NCBI RefSeq assembly: GCF_964340395.1
Contig: NC_135567.1
Span: forward strand, 4,829,399 to 4,893,398
DNA from: Glandiceps talaboti
Lineage: Eukaryota > Hemichordata > Enteropneusta > Spengelidae
DNA: 64,000 nucleotides
Direction: 5' to 3'
Below are positions 49,425-61,684 of this stretch, piece by piece. A program made the position numbers and the translations under genes. Positions within the stretch are counted from its first letter, which is position 1. Each line of letters opens with the position of its first letter. The notes below the pieces were generated by a model. The model saw nothing but the letters and a program-made list of their open reading frames with translations. It had not been told where the DNA came from and did no database searches.

Positions 49425-50632
49425 TACTTGGTATACATTGCACAGCACACCGTTTGGCGCTATGTACAAGTCAGGCCGCCGAGAAAGTGCCGTATCTGAG
49501 GAAATACCAGCAAAGTATCACTTTTCAAGATCAGCCGTACGCACTGAAACAGTGAAATAAATACAAGTTATCCTCAACGATCCCTGTCTGAAATCCCTGT
49601 CTGAAATACAAAGAAGTTCATGAAGTACGGTGGTTCTCCTTCTACTCTGCCCTTGAAACTATATATCACACGTATGGATCGCTCGTTACATATTTCGAAG
49701 CACAAGCTGAGAAATTACCTACCGCAAAAGGTTTGGCAAAGACTATGCGTATCAGTATGAATTCATTGCTACAACACACCTACTCATGGATGTAATTCCT
49801 GTCCTTACTCACCTCAGTATAGTATTTCAAGCATCAGACATTGATATAGCGATCATACAAGCCTCACTACAAACTACGACTATGCAGTTGGAAGGATTAG
49901 CTACATATAACGGAAAATTTCTCTTTGATCTTGATAAAATGAAGGAAACTGACAAAAAGTACGTCGTTAGTGGTCATGACATCAAAACAACACCTAATGC
50001 GGTAAAATACTTCGCTAACTTTAGGTGTGACTTTATTCAGAACATCCTAGATAACCAAAGTGAGATTTAATTCCTCGACAATCAACCGAGTTAATAAATG
50101 CATTCGCTGTTCTAGCCATGCGGCCGCTATCATTTCTGTCCAAAGATGAACTTACTGAAATCAGAAATCAGAAATCAGAAATCAGAGTATTTACTTAGTA
50201 AACCACTTCGGGGAAGCTACAACACACGGCGATGATACTGTTGTAGATGGCACAGTGGATCCAGCATGTGAACTTGTGTTGTCAAAGTTATACCCACGCG
50301 ATAAGATGGCTACATTGTGGAAGTTGATGTATATTTTTCATAGAGACCAGTTTCCGAACTTGGTAAAGCTTGCTAAAATAACTCTATTGCCTATCCAAAC
50401 AGCAGATTGTGAACGCGGGTTTTCCATTCAGAATAAGATCAAAACAAACATTCGAAATAGACTTGAACCTGATAGACTGGATGTCATATCACTGATCTCA
50501 GCTGAGGCACCACTGATTGACATGTTCCCATTCGAGGAGGCTCTTAAAGAATGGAAAACAGCAAAACAAAGACGCATAGAGAAAGAAATAGTGACTTTTT
50601 GTGTAGGGTCTATGTTTTACTGTGGATAATTT
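49425..50632 (+). pseudogene. hAT-family transposase, C-terminal part
   Basis: Fragment of a hAT transposase of the type also found as domesticated zinc-finger/hAT-like host proteins. It starts in one frame with IHCTAHRLALC (49433; the C-x2-H feature of the hAT insertion domain) and VPYLRKYQQ, continues in shifted frame with YKEVHEVRWFSFYSALE and YFEAQAEKLPTAKGLAK, then FIATTHLLMDVIPVLTHLS (49760-49810) to FIQNILDNQ, and after several stops resumes with LVNHFGEATTHGDDTVVDG and DPACELVLSKLYPRDK. The dimerisation domain is clear: LPIQTADCERGFSIQNKIKT and IRNRL (50385-50465). Stop at 50627. Several frameshifts and in-frame stops; N-terminal BED finger and first catalytic acid not seen. No terminal inverted repeats identified. 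Confidence 0.85.
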
Positions 50633-52499
50633 ACAAAGATAATCAGTCAGCAATTGTTTTAACAATTAAACAGACATCACGTTGGAGAGAGATATGTTTA
50701 TCAAAAGTCAGTGATACAATTATCAAAGTAACCATCATGAGTTCATGAACTCATCAAGTCTTGAACAGTACATTGACAATGATTGACAGTAACAATGAAC
50801 AACAGTTAGTCAGCTGTAGTTATAGAAAATATGACTCCACTGTAATCAGTTTTCACATTTGTATGTAAACACTGAAATAAGATTGGTGCAGGATTAAACT
50901 TACCCGTAATTGTGTTATATATGAGTGTTTTATTGAGTTTGTTATAGACTAGTACATTTGGTGTAAAGATAAATTTTGTGATGTCCCACAAAAAAAATAA
51001 GATGATCCAGAAAAATGAAAGTCTTGGGACACAATGTCCCACTCTGAGAAAAAGCTGGCTGCAACACTGCTGCTACAAGAAAAAATGTCTTGGCAGGGAA
51101 ATGATGCACAAGTTCAAGTGTACAGTTCAACCTGCTAGTACCTCTCCAACACGGACACTTGTCAAATCATGACAAACATTTTCAAACACATATCAGGGAC
51201 CAGTCAGTTTCATTGGTCTGTGGTACATATATATATTTGTTCTTTTCTCAGTTTCTTTCATAATTTTTTTTAAATATTACTTCATGTAAGGGTTCAAACA
51301 TAACCTACATAAATTATACAAATACATGTTTTACCTAGCTACCACACTAGTTACAGAACATGTCATGTAAATGTTTGGCTGTTTCACAATCAGTGCTTCA
51401 CTTATCTTGCACTTTGGGGCAAAAGTGAACTTGAAGGTTTTGTAATTGGTAATCTTCATACTATTAGATAGTTTATAAAAGAACTTAATCTAAATTGTTC
51501 TAGTCTCTTCAGTATGAATTTGTCAGAAGGGATGAATATACTTCCTATTTCGGACACTACATGTATCAACACTACAAAATAACCAAATTCAAGTTTCTAT
51601 TGTACACTAGGTATGACCTCCTAAAGTTCTCTATCATACCAGTGACTTTACTATACATGCAATATCAATGCCCCTATACCAATGTTACAGGCCCACTTTT
51701 ATAACATGGAAAACTTATTTAAGAAGTTATATTTACTTTAGCTTTTCGAAACTTGGCAATATTACCTCAGAGGCTATGAATAACCTAATAATTGCCTAAA
51801 TAGAAACAAAAAACTCCAGATCTGCCAGGGGTGAAACCCCTTGGACTATCTCACCCCGGAGGCCACTCATTCGTTAAACCAACAATAATATTCACCAAAA
51901 TTGGTAAAAAAAAAACTTCAAAGACCTCTGGAGGGAGACCCCCTAGGACCCCCATAAGAGGTAGACATGTCCCAGTCTCAAATCAAAGTTCTTTCCTCCA
52001 CCTCTTACTGTCAAGATGCTATGAAAACTTTATTTTAAAAATGTTTCAACCTTATGTAGTTGCTTTTTACATGTGAGAACTGTCTTGTAAAGCTTGTAAA
52101 TTATTGTCTGAGTTCACAAATCAAGTTTCCGAATTGCATTTTCTGTGTGTCATCATACCATAGCATAAAAACTGTCAATTATGTTTATCTAATTGAAAAT
52201 CAAACATGTATGAAATATGTAGTTTTCTAAATATAATCTGTGTGATAGAACAGCATCTTTTTACTCTCTTTATTACCCTGTGCGAAAACCAAACAGAAAA
52301 TTGTGGCAACAAAAGTAGGAGTTCAACATAGGCGTCAAAAAAAATTCGGATATCTCAAAGAAGGAACGAAAAATAAAAGTTGCCGCAGTATAGGCGAAGG
52401 AGAAAAAAATAATTCACAGGCAAGCAGGTGGAAAAAAAATGACTCCACCAATCTTCCAAGCCCCCCCCCCCCCCGGATATCAAATGGTCTACCCCTTAG
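50633..52499. other. Spacer, no gene recognised
   Basis: AT-rich. A 75-bp stretch with paired GGGAGACCCCCTAGGACCCC and CCAGGGGTGAAACCCC segments (51820-51960) resembles a decayed interspersed repeat. A C14 run lies near 52461-52474. No protein similarity seen. Confidence 0.4.
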
Positions 52500-52572
52500 T
52501 AAAGATTTTTTGAACTTGAGATTAACTAATTTGATTGGTTATGAAGATTGCAGTCAGGATCCTACATTTGAC

Positions 52573-52606
52573 TCAAGCTCAGTGTATATCAAAGCTCAGT
52601 GTATAT
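52573..52606. repeat. 17-bp minisatellite, 2 units (copy A)
   Basis: Exactly two units, TCAAGCTCAGTGTATAT and CAAAGCTCAGTGTATAT, at the position where copy B has about 234 units. Both are flanked by the same GACTCAAG... and ...TTCATTCC sequences. Confidence 0.9.
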
Positions 52607-52753
52607 TTCATTCCTGATACTTACCAACAAAAGTTTGTAACATCAAAACAGAATCTTTATCTTATGAAACACTTACAATACATTTGAAGAAATAATTTCA
52701 AATGAGTCATGGTTGTAATTCAAAGCTTTTTTTTGAAATTGTTTCATGTTACT

Positions 52754-52821
52754 CCTGATATTTTGTTAATCCTGATATTTTGTTAATCCTGATATTTTGT
52801 TAATCCTGATATTTTGTTAAT
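52754..52821. repeat. Second 17-bp tandem repeat, 4 units
   Basis: CCTGATATTTTGTTAAT repeated four times without change at 52754, 52771, 52788 and 52805. It is unrelated in sequence to the CTCAG minisatellite although the unit length is the same. Confidence 0.95.
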
Positions 52822-53082
52822 CCTGTGATTTATGCATTGGTTTAGCCTGTGTTTTATTATCTATATACATTATTTTATATAAAACAAAACTATATCAGAT
52901 CTATCCTGAAAATTAGGATAATATATAATATCTGGCAATTATTTTAAAATCCAATATTCGTATAAAACTTGAACTTATTAATTATCTGGAAATTAGTCTA
53001 CATGTTCTAGTCTTTTAGAAAACAGTAATTATCAGATGTCAAATGAGATATTTTTATTCTAACTAAAGGCTAACTCACTTAT

Positions 53083-53448
53083 GGAGTCATGATGGGTGAA
53101 TGGTTAGCGTGACCGGCTTGGAATCTACAGGTTGCAGGTTCGAGCCCCGTCGCTGCCTGCTGTTTGTTTCTGAGTGGCTAAAGTCCTTGGGCAAGATTTG
53201 AACCACGACTGTGCCTCAGTCAACCCAGCTGTATAACTGGGGACCTGGTAGGATGTAGGTTGCAATGTGAAGGCTTTAATCCTATGCGCTTAAATGGCTG
53301 CAATGGATTGTATGCTCCCCGGGGAGTTGAGGAAGACTAAAGGGCCGTTGTGCTGTTCTGATCCGAGCCAGGGGTAATAATTGTAAAGCGCTTTGAGCAC
53401 GGAGTGGGAAAGCGCTATATAAGAAACCAACATTATTAACCAACATTA
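53083..53448 (+). mobile_element. tRNA-derived SINE, 366 bp
   Basis: Head with tRNA-like promoter: A box near 53101 (TGGTTAGCGTGACCGG) and B box GGTTCGAGCC at 53137-53146. The body ends in TAAAGCGCTTTGAGCACGG and AAAGCGCTATATAAG, a tail type shared by many LINE-mobilised animal SINEs, then two copies of ACCAACATTATTA. Copy B of the segmental duplication has the uninterrupted empty site CACTTATCCATAATT at 61965-61980, which fixes the insertion limits and shows TTAT on both sides (53079-53082 and 53449-53452) as the target duplication. No protein coded; mobilised in trans by a LINE. Confidence 0.92.
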
Positions 53449-53889
53449 TTATCCATAATTTTTCGAATTGTTCATATTCAATTTGATTTTAGACTCAAAG
53501 AGAGTAACAATATTTTAATTACAGCATCTTTGTCTGATTTTGTGATTTTTTTACAGTAAAGTTTAGAAAGGATTCTTGATGGATTGCTTTTAACTATGTA
53601 CTGTAAATTAATCTTTTTTTGTTTTTTTTTGTTTTTGTGAAATGTTATTAGTGTATGAGCTGGTTCTTAAAATAAATCATTATTACTATTATTATCATTT
53701 ATTATCATTAGTTACTATACATACATTATAGTTATTATCATAGTGGTGTGTAGAACAGACCATGGTGTTTTTGCTGTTGTTACGGAGTACAGAACACTGA
53801 CACGCTCATGTTACAACAACGTGTGTGGAGGTATACCGTAAAGTGCTACTAAATGCCCAGCCCACTGCACTCATCTCAGCCCGGCGTCA

Positions 53890-54245
53890 TACCACAGGGA
53901 GCCCAGGAATGGTGTTATAAACAAACAAACAAACAAACAAACAAACAAACACAAAAATTAATAAATAAATAATAAACAGAAAAAACTAAATAAATATACA
54001 TGGGATTCTAAAGTAATGGATAACTATCAATAAACATATATGTATGTATATACCGGTCTCTGAATGAGAGAATATAGGATATGTTTCTATATATACCATC
54101 TATATGTTGTTAGTATAAATAGGATATATAGAAACAAATAGTCTATTATTTCAATAGTATACAGACATGTATATACATATAGACATGTAGTTTGTTTGTT
54201 CGTTTGATTGCAACATGGTTCCCTCTCCCTGTGCACAAACATGAA
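53890..54245. mobile_element. Hairpin (foldback MITE-like) element, copy A
   Basis: Left arm contains CACAGGGAGCCCAGGAATGG, (AAAC)n and GGATAACTATCAATAAACAT; the right arm contains the reverse complement ATGGTTCCCTCTCCCTGTG. The centre near 54085-54130 has TGTTTCTATATATA facing ATATATAGAAACA. About 75 bp of the right arm, present in copy B, is missing here. Confidence 0.75.
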
Positions 54246-54544
54246 GTAGTGGGTTCTTACCTGTGTCATTAATAATTTCAGTACTAAACTGATAATTTAC
54301 TAAAACCCCAATTTGTTCTTGTTTTATAACATACATATATATTTAATTTTGTTCCTCACATTTTTGCTCTGTCAATTTTTAATAAGACTGTTGATATTAC
54401 ATTGCACTAGGCCTTGATATCATTGAGTGGAGTCTAAAATGTTGACCAATGCTTGAATTTCATGGTATTTTACTAGCCTATACTTTAGTTTACTATTAAG
54501 TTAAATGGAAATACTCAACTGACATTTTCCTATGCCATTAAAAC

Positions 54545-55196
54545 AGATTCACATTTATTGAGCAGATTGGGTAGAAATTTAATGGGAACATTCATAGTAC
54601 ATGATTAACCCATCTGTGATATGCAAATTACAGGTTGTTGCTAAGGGTGTGGTCATGGTTGCTAGGGCCAATTTTGTCAAATTGCAGAATAACACTTTCA
54701 GAAACATCTCACCAAGGTTCAGATTCATTAACCAAGTACTTTTAGATATACGTTTTTGATCAAAAATGAACATTTTTACACCTAATTTGCATATCACTCA
54801 TGGAATCATTGTGTGCTTAATATTTCTTTCACCATACATCCCTAGATGCATTCCCGTTAAATTTCAGCCAAATCTGCTCAGTGGTTTTGGAATTATAGAT
54901 TTTTGACCAAAAAGACACATTTCAGCCCTAATTTGCATATCACTGATGGGACCATCATATCATGAACAATTCTTAGTAAAAACACCCTGAAGAATCTTTC
55001 AACTAAATTTCAGCCCGATCTGCCCTGTAGTTTTTGAGTTTAAGTTTTTTGACCAAAAATCAAATTTTTTGACTCAAATCACAAACCGATGGTAAGATCA
55101 TTTTGATTTGATCAATTTCCCAACTAGACACCCAAGGTAATGGACCCACCAAATATCATGGCAATCGGTGCAGCGTTTTTTGACTTTAACTCGTTT

Positions 55197-55227
<31 letters not shown>

Positions 55228-55325
55228 CAGAGAGAGAGAGAGACAGAGAGACAGACAGAGAGACAGACAGACACCGTGTGATCCCTATGGCACTACTGAA
55301 CCTCAGTTCAGTTGTGCTAATAAAA
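54545..55325 (+). mobile_element. Interspersed repeat X, copy 3
   Basis: The best preserved copy: GGTGTGGTCATGGTTGCTAG near 54646, TAATTTGCATATCAC at 54783 and 54929, AATTTCAGCC twice, CAACTAGACACCCAAGGTAA, ATCATGGCAATCGGTGCAG, (AC)n then (AG)n/(ACAG)n at 55196-55272, and CCCTATGGCACTACTGAAC at the 3' end. At its left border (54545-54626) a sub-unit is present in the opposite orientation (TGATATGCAAATTA and GCAGATTGGGTAGAAATT), giving a head-to-head junction. Confidence 0.75.
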
Positions 55326-56190
55326 TCACATGCAGGTCTCTCATGTTTATTTCTCTGCACAGAGAGAGTTTCTGACAAAGTGCCACATGGGTAAAGTCAG
55401 GCTAAAAAATATAATACAGTTTGATTCAAGTGTCTGTAGGCTAAACAATTAAGAAATATTATTCAGTCAGTGTGCTGTGACCAAAATATGTCCCTACACA
55501 TCTCAGACATAATTTAATTATACATACTTATGAAGTCATGTGTGAATCTGAAATTTGACACACAAAAAAGAGTAAACAGAAATACCACTGAGTATGACTG
55601 TGTACCATGTTATATGTACATGTACATGTCAAATACACATCTGTATGGACAACACCATAAGTCGGTAAATTATGATTGGATGGCATGGCTCACACATACT
55701 TTGGCTACCATGGTTACAAGATTAGACAGTAATTAGAGGCAATTTTAGACTAAATAACTGTTTATATACATATACTAAAACCTGGGCTGAACCATAGGGC
55801 TGCACAAAGCAATGAGCCAGGCTCTGTGGTTGGATTCATGGGCTGGGCTGCTGGGATGGGCACCTGGACTCTTGACAAATGAAACTGAAATACTGTCAAT
55901 AAAATGGACCTTACACTACTGTAAAAGTCATTTTCTTTTTGTCTGCTATTCCTTGAAGCACTGATACAAATATTGAAGTCAAATTAGGGAATACTTACTA
56001 TTTATTAGGGGGCATTTCTCATAACACTTTTTGTTTCCTATATAAGGGAATGACCATATTGATGGAGAGGATACAATAATCAGGGCTGAAATTTGGAAAA
56101 AAATTACCCAGCTTGAAGTACAAATTTTGGCAGTATATTTGGATAGTGTAACATCTACAGATAGGCCTTCAGAAAACTGATGTTGCCCCT
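55326..56190. other. Spacer, nothing recognised
   Basis: No coding or repeat structure seen. A GGGCTGGGCTGCTGGGATGGG stretch lies near 55840. Confidence 0.35.
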
Positions 56191-56940
56191 CTGGATTCTC
56201 TTGTGCAAACTCACTATACTTCTATCAGATATGACTGGTAAAGCTGTAAGTCAGTCAGAATATAGCCAAACATACAATCTTTCAAAAAAACATGAAAAAG
56301 TATATATGAAGTTGCTTTATACCCTAGCAACAAAACTGTTACCAAGACAACTGCTGTCAATATCCCCAACTACACCAAAAGTGTTAATATACTAATCTGA
56401 AAGTGCTATTGATATGATGTAAATGTTTGTATATAATGTTTTGGGGACAAGCAATTCACTGATTACATGATTATTTCGATCCAAGGTCAAGGTCATTGTC
56501 AAAAAAATTCAAGGTCATCTTACTTTTTTGCAAAAATTAAAACACTGTCGGAATCTTTTCTATTGCTAACATCAGACATGTACTTTACAGATGAAAATCG
56601 CTCAGAAAATAGCGAATGATATAGTTTTTTTAGAAAAATAAATCAAAGGCATATGCGGAGTTGTTTTTATTATAAACTTCTGTTACCAAGACAACTGGTA
56701 TTGGGATCACCAAAATGTAAAATTACTGAATATCGAAGTGCCACAGATATGATGCAAGTGTCTATATATTAATTTTAGAGGACGGGCAACTCACTTATCA
56801 CCTGATCTTTTCGATCCAAGGTCAAGGTCATAGTCTAATTACAAGGTCATCACAATTTTTCACTTTTATCGAAACACCCACATTAGTTTTTTGCTATAAA
56901 CTACTGCAGACTTGACCTGTAAGGCCACAAATCAGATTGC
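56190..56940. repeat. Diverged tandem pair of about 360 bp with CAAGGTCA motifs
   Basis: TTACCAAGACAACTG occurs near 56339 and 56691, AAGTGC..(C)A.(A/T)GATATGATG near 56401 and 56738, and CGATCCAAGGTCAAGGTCAT near 56479 and 56812. A third, partial unit (ATAGATATGATGCAAGTGTC, then GGTAACTCACTGAT) follows the minisatellite at 61343-61410, so the 17-bp array expanded inside or next to this family. Confidence 0.8.
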
Positions 56941-57257
56941 AAATTATATAGTCTGTCATAAATATTGCAGCAAAGGTATATTTCGGGTTAACTTACTATG
57001 GGATAAGGGAACTGGCACCTTACAACCAAGTACTAAACTAAGACAGCTACTCATACTTTATTGACATCTAACACAGAAAAACGTTCAACATTCATTACAT
57101 ATTGCCTCGAATTTGATATTGACAATCATTTGATTGGTAAATTAGGAAAATATAGGATTGGTTAGTAAACTAGTAAAAAAAATTTTTAACTTGAGATTAA
57201 CTAATTTGACTTAACTTTATTGTTTATGAAGATTACAGTCAAGATCCCAAATAGGAC

Positions 57258-60200
57258 TCAAGCTCAGAGTATATTCAAGCTCAGTGTATATTCAAGCTCA
57301 GTGTATATTCAAGCTCAGAGTATATTCAAGCTCAGAGTATATTCAAGCTCAGTGTATATTCAAGCTCAGTGTATATTCAAGCTCAGAGTATATTCAAGCT
57401 CAGTGTATATTCAAGCTCAGTGTATATTCAAGCTCAGAGTATATTCAAGCTCAGTGTATATTCAAGCTCAGTGTATATTCAAGCTCAGTGTATATTCAAG
57501 CTCAGTGTATATTCAAGCTCAGTGTATATTCAAGCTCAGTGTATATTCAAGCTCAGTGTATATTCAAGCTCAGTGTATATTCAAGCTCAGAGTATATTCA
57601 AGCTCAGAGTATATTCAAGCTCAGTGTATATTCAAGCTCAGTGTATATTCAAGCTCAGAGTATATTCAAGCTCAGAGTATATTCAAGCTCAGTGTATATT
57701 CAAGCTCAGTGTATATTCAAGCTCAGTGTATATTCAAGCTCAGAGTATATTCAAGCTCAGTGTATATTCAAGCTCAGTGTATATTCAAGCTCAGTGTATA
57801 TTCAAGCTCAGTGTATATTCAAGCTCAGTGTATATTCAAGCTCAGTGTATATTCAAGCTCAGTGTATATTCAAGCTCAGTGTATATTCAAGCTCAGTGAA
57901 TATTCAAGCTCAGTGTATATTCAAGCTCAGTGTATATTCAAGCTCAGAGTATATTCAAGCTCAGAGTATATTCAAGCTCAGAGTATATTCAAGCTCAGAG
58001 TATATTCAAGCTCAGAGTATATTCAAGCTCAGTGTATATTCAAGCTCAGTGTATATTCAAGCTCAGGGTATATTCAAGCTGAGTGTATATTCAAGCTGAG
58101 TGTATATTCAAGCTCAGAGTATATTCAAGCTCAGTGTATATTCAAGCTCAGAGTATATTCAAGCTCAGTGTATATTCAAGCTCAGAGTATATTCAAGCTC
58201 AGTGTATATTCAAGCTCAGTGTATATTCAAGCTCAGAGTATATTCAAGCTCAGAGTATATTCAAGCTCAGTGTATATTCAAGCTCAGTGTATATTCAAGC
58301 TCAGAGTATATTCAAGCTCAGAGTATATTCAAGCTCAGAGTATATTCAAGCTCAGAGTATATTCAAGCTCAGTGTATATTCAAGCTCAGAGTATATTCAA
58401 GCTCAGTGTATATTCAAGCTCAGAGTATATTCAAGCTCAGTGTATATTCAAGCTCAGTGTATATTCAAGCTCAGTGTATATTCAAGCTCAGTGTATATTC
58501 AAGCTCAGAGTATATTCAAGCTCAGTGTATATTCAAGCTCAATGTATATTCAAGCTCAGAGTATATTCAAGCTCAGAGTATATTCAAGCTCAGTGTATAT
58601 TCAAGCTCAGTGTATATTCAAGCTCAGATTATATTCAAGCTTAGAGTATATTCAAGCTCAGTGTATATTCAAACTCAGTGTATATTCAAGCTCAGAGTAT
58701 ATTCAAGCTCAGTGTATATTCAAACTCAGAGTATATTCAAGCTCAGTGTATATTCAAGCTCAGTGTATATTCAAGCTCAGAGTATATTCAAGCTCAGAGT
58801 ATATTCAAGCTCAGAGTATATTCAAACTCAGTGTATATTCAAGCTCAGAGTATATTTTCAAGCTCAGAGTATATTCAAGCTCAGTGTATATTCAAGCTCA
58901 GAGTATATTCAAGCTCAGAGTATATTCAAGCTCAGTGTATATTCAAGCTCAGTGTATATTCAAGCTCAGAGTATATTCAAGCTCAGTGTATATTCAAGCT
59001 CAGTGTATATTCAAGCTCAGAGTATATTCAAGCTCAGTGTATATTCAAGCTCAGTGTATATTCAAGCTCAGTGTATATTCAAGCTCAGTGTATATTCAAG
59101 CTCAGTGTATATTCAAGCTCAGTGTATATTCAAGCTCAGTGTATATTCAAGGTCAGTGTATATTCAAGCTCAGAGTATATTCAAGCTCAGTGTATATTCA
59201 AGCTCAGTGTATATTCAAGCTCAGTGTATATTCAAGCTCAGTGTATATTCAAGCTCAGAGTATATTCAAGCTCAGTGTATATTCAAGCTCAATGTATATT
59301 CAAGCTCAGTGTATATTCAAGCTCAGTGTATATTCAAGCTCAGAGTATATTCAAGCTCAGTGTATATTCAAGCTCAATGTATATTCAAGCTCAGAGTATA
59401 TTCAAGCTCAGAGTATATTCAAGCTCAGTGTATATTCAAGCGCAGTGTATATTCAAGCTCAGTGTATATTCAAGCTTAGAGTATATTCAAGCTCAGTGTA
59501 TATTCAAGCTCAGTGTATATTCAAGCTCAGTGTATATTCAAGCTCAGAGTATATTCAAGCTCAGAGTATATTCAAGCTGAGTGTATATTCAAGCTCAGTG
59601 TATATTCAAGCTCAGAGTATATTCAAGCTCAGTGTATATTCAAGCTCAGAGTATATTCAAGCTCAGTGTATATTCAAGCTCAGTGTATATTCAAGCTCAG
59701 TGTATATTCAAGCTCAGTGTATATTCAAGCTCAGTGTATATTCAAGCTCAGAGTATATTCAAGCTCAGTGTATATTCAAGCTCAGTGTATATTCAAGCTC
59801 AGTGTATATTCAAGCTCAGAGTAAATTCAAGCTCAGTGTATATTCAAGCTCAGTGTATATTCAAGCTCAGTGTATATTCAAGCTCAGTGTATATTCAAGC
59901 TCAGAGTATATTCAAGCTCAGAGTATATTCAAGCTCAGTGTATATTCAAGCTCAGTGTATATTCAAGCTCAGTGTATATTCAAGCTCAGAGTATATTCAA
60001 GCTCAGAGTATATTCAAGCTCAGAGTATATTCAAGCTCAGAGTATATTCAAGCTCAGTGTATATTCAAGCTCAGTGTATATTCAAGCTCAGAGTATATTC
60101 AAGCTGAGTGTATATTCAAGCTGAGTGTATATTCAAGCTCAGAGTATATTCAAGCTCAGTGTATATTCAAGCTCAGTGTATATTCAAGCTCAGTGTATAT

Positions 60201-61237
60201 TCAAGCTCAGTGTATATTCAAGCTCAGTGTATATTCAAGCTCAGTGTATATTCAAGCTCAGTGTATATTCAAGCTCAGAGTATATTCAAGCTCAGTGTAT
60301 ATTCAAGCTCAGTGTATATTCAAGCTCAGAGTATATTCAAGCTCAGAGTATATTCAAGCTCAGAGTATATTCAAGCTCAGTGTATATTCAAGCTCAGAGT
60401 ATATTCAAGCTCAGTGTATATTCAAGCTCAGAGTATATTCAAGCTCAGTGTATATTCAAGCTCAGTGTATATTCAAGCTCAGTGTATATTCAAGCTCAGT
60501 GTATATTCAAGCTCAGTGTATATTCAAGCTCAGAGTATATTCAAGCTCAGTGTATATTCAAGCTCAGTGTATATTCAAGCTCAGAGTATATTCAAGCTCA
60601 GAGTATATTCAAGCTCAGTGTATATTCAAGCTCAGTGTATATTCAAGCTCAGATTATATTCAAGCTTAGAGTATATTCAAGCTCAGTGTATATTCAAGCT
60701 CAGTGTATATTCAAGCTCAGTGTATATTCAAGCTCAGAGTATATTCAAGCTCAGTGTATATTCAAGCTCAGTGTATATTCAAGCTCAGTGTATATTCAAG
60801 CTCAGAGTATATTCAAGCTCAGAGTATATTCAAGCTCAGTGTATATTCAAGCTCAGTGTATATTCAAGCTCAGAGTATATTCAAGCTCAGAGTATATTCA
60901 AGCTCAGTGTATATTCAAGCTCAGTGTATATTCAAGCTCAGAGTATATTCAAGCTCAGAGTATATTCAAGCTCAGTGTATATTCAAGCTCAGTGTATATT
61001 CAAGCTCAGAGTATATTCAAGCTCAGAGTATATTCAAGCTCAGAGTATATTCAAGCTCAGAGTATATTCAAGCTCAGAGTATATTCAAGCTCAGAGTATA
61101 TTCAAGCTCAGAGTATATTCAAGCTCAGAGTATATTCAAGCTCAGTGTATATTCAAGCTCAGAGTATATTCAAGCTCAGTGTATATTCAAGCTCAGTGTA
61201 TATTCAAGCTCAGTGTATATTCAAGCTCAGTGTATAT
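57258..61237. repeat. 17-bp minisatellite, about 234 units (copy B)
   Basis: Uninterrupted array of TCAAGCTCAGTGTATAT, spanning 3980 bp, i.e. 234 units plus one 2-bp insertion near 58853. Most units belong to two types differing at one position (CAGTGTATAT or CAGAGTATAT); rare types have CTGAG, CTTAG, AACTCAG, CAATG, CAGATT or AAATTC. Because 17 is not a multiple of three and the plus strand has no stop word, all three plus frames stay open for kilobases with a 17-residue period. This openness is a by-product of the unit sequence. A second run of long identical blocks (for example around 58066-58125 and 60090-60130) suggests higher-order copying. Confidence 0.97.
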
Positions 61238-61684
61238 TTCATTCCCGATACTTACCAACAAAAGTTTGTAACCAGGACTAAAGTCGAGATACAGAATTAT
61301 GCAAAAAACGAAATTGCTATATATCTAAATGTCTCAAAGCACTATAGATATGATGCAAGTGTCTGTTCATTTGTCTTAGTGGACTGGTAACTCACTGATA
61401 CATATGTTTTTAGATAAAGGGTGATCATATCTCATTTTGAGGTTTTACATACTGTTAAAGGATTATTGACAATGATTCTCCTGTTGCTTCTAGATAGTAT
61501 TTGTGATATAGATTCTAGTCTATAAGGATGTTGTTTTCTTAGTTTTTTTCTCATTACAGATATTTCAGACAGATTTTGTGCGAGAAATCATTTATCTTTC
61601 TGATTAGTCAATTTTTTTTTATTTTGTTGAGGATTTTTGTGTGATTATTTGGATATTCATGGTAGAAATTAAGTTGAAATTGTC

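Larger units (their letters stand above)
52500..54430. repeat. Segmental duplication, copy A
   Basis: Paralogous to 57180-63066. Shared landmarks in order: CTTGAGATTAACTAATTTGA, the 17-bp minisatellite, CGATACTTACCAACAAAAG (here TGATACTTACC), TATCCTGAAAATTAG, AAAGGCTAACTCACTTAT, CCATAATTTTTCGAATTG, the CAGCCCACTGCACTCATC block, the hairpin element and GGCCTTGATATCATTGAG. Copy A carries a SINE and a 4-unit 17-bp repeat that copy B lacks. Confidence 0.88.

Noticed and set aside
53083-53157. A functional tRNA gene
   Set aside because: The tRNA-like part has A and B boxes, but the sequence continues into a SINE body and tail and has a clean insertion site.
57220-61390. Very long plus-strand open frames (up to 674 residues) with a 17-residue period, in all three frames
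   Set aside because: They follow from a 17-bp repeat that lacks stop words on one strand. Three overlapping frames are equally open, which is not expected for a real protein.
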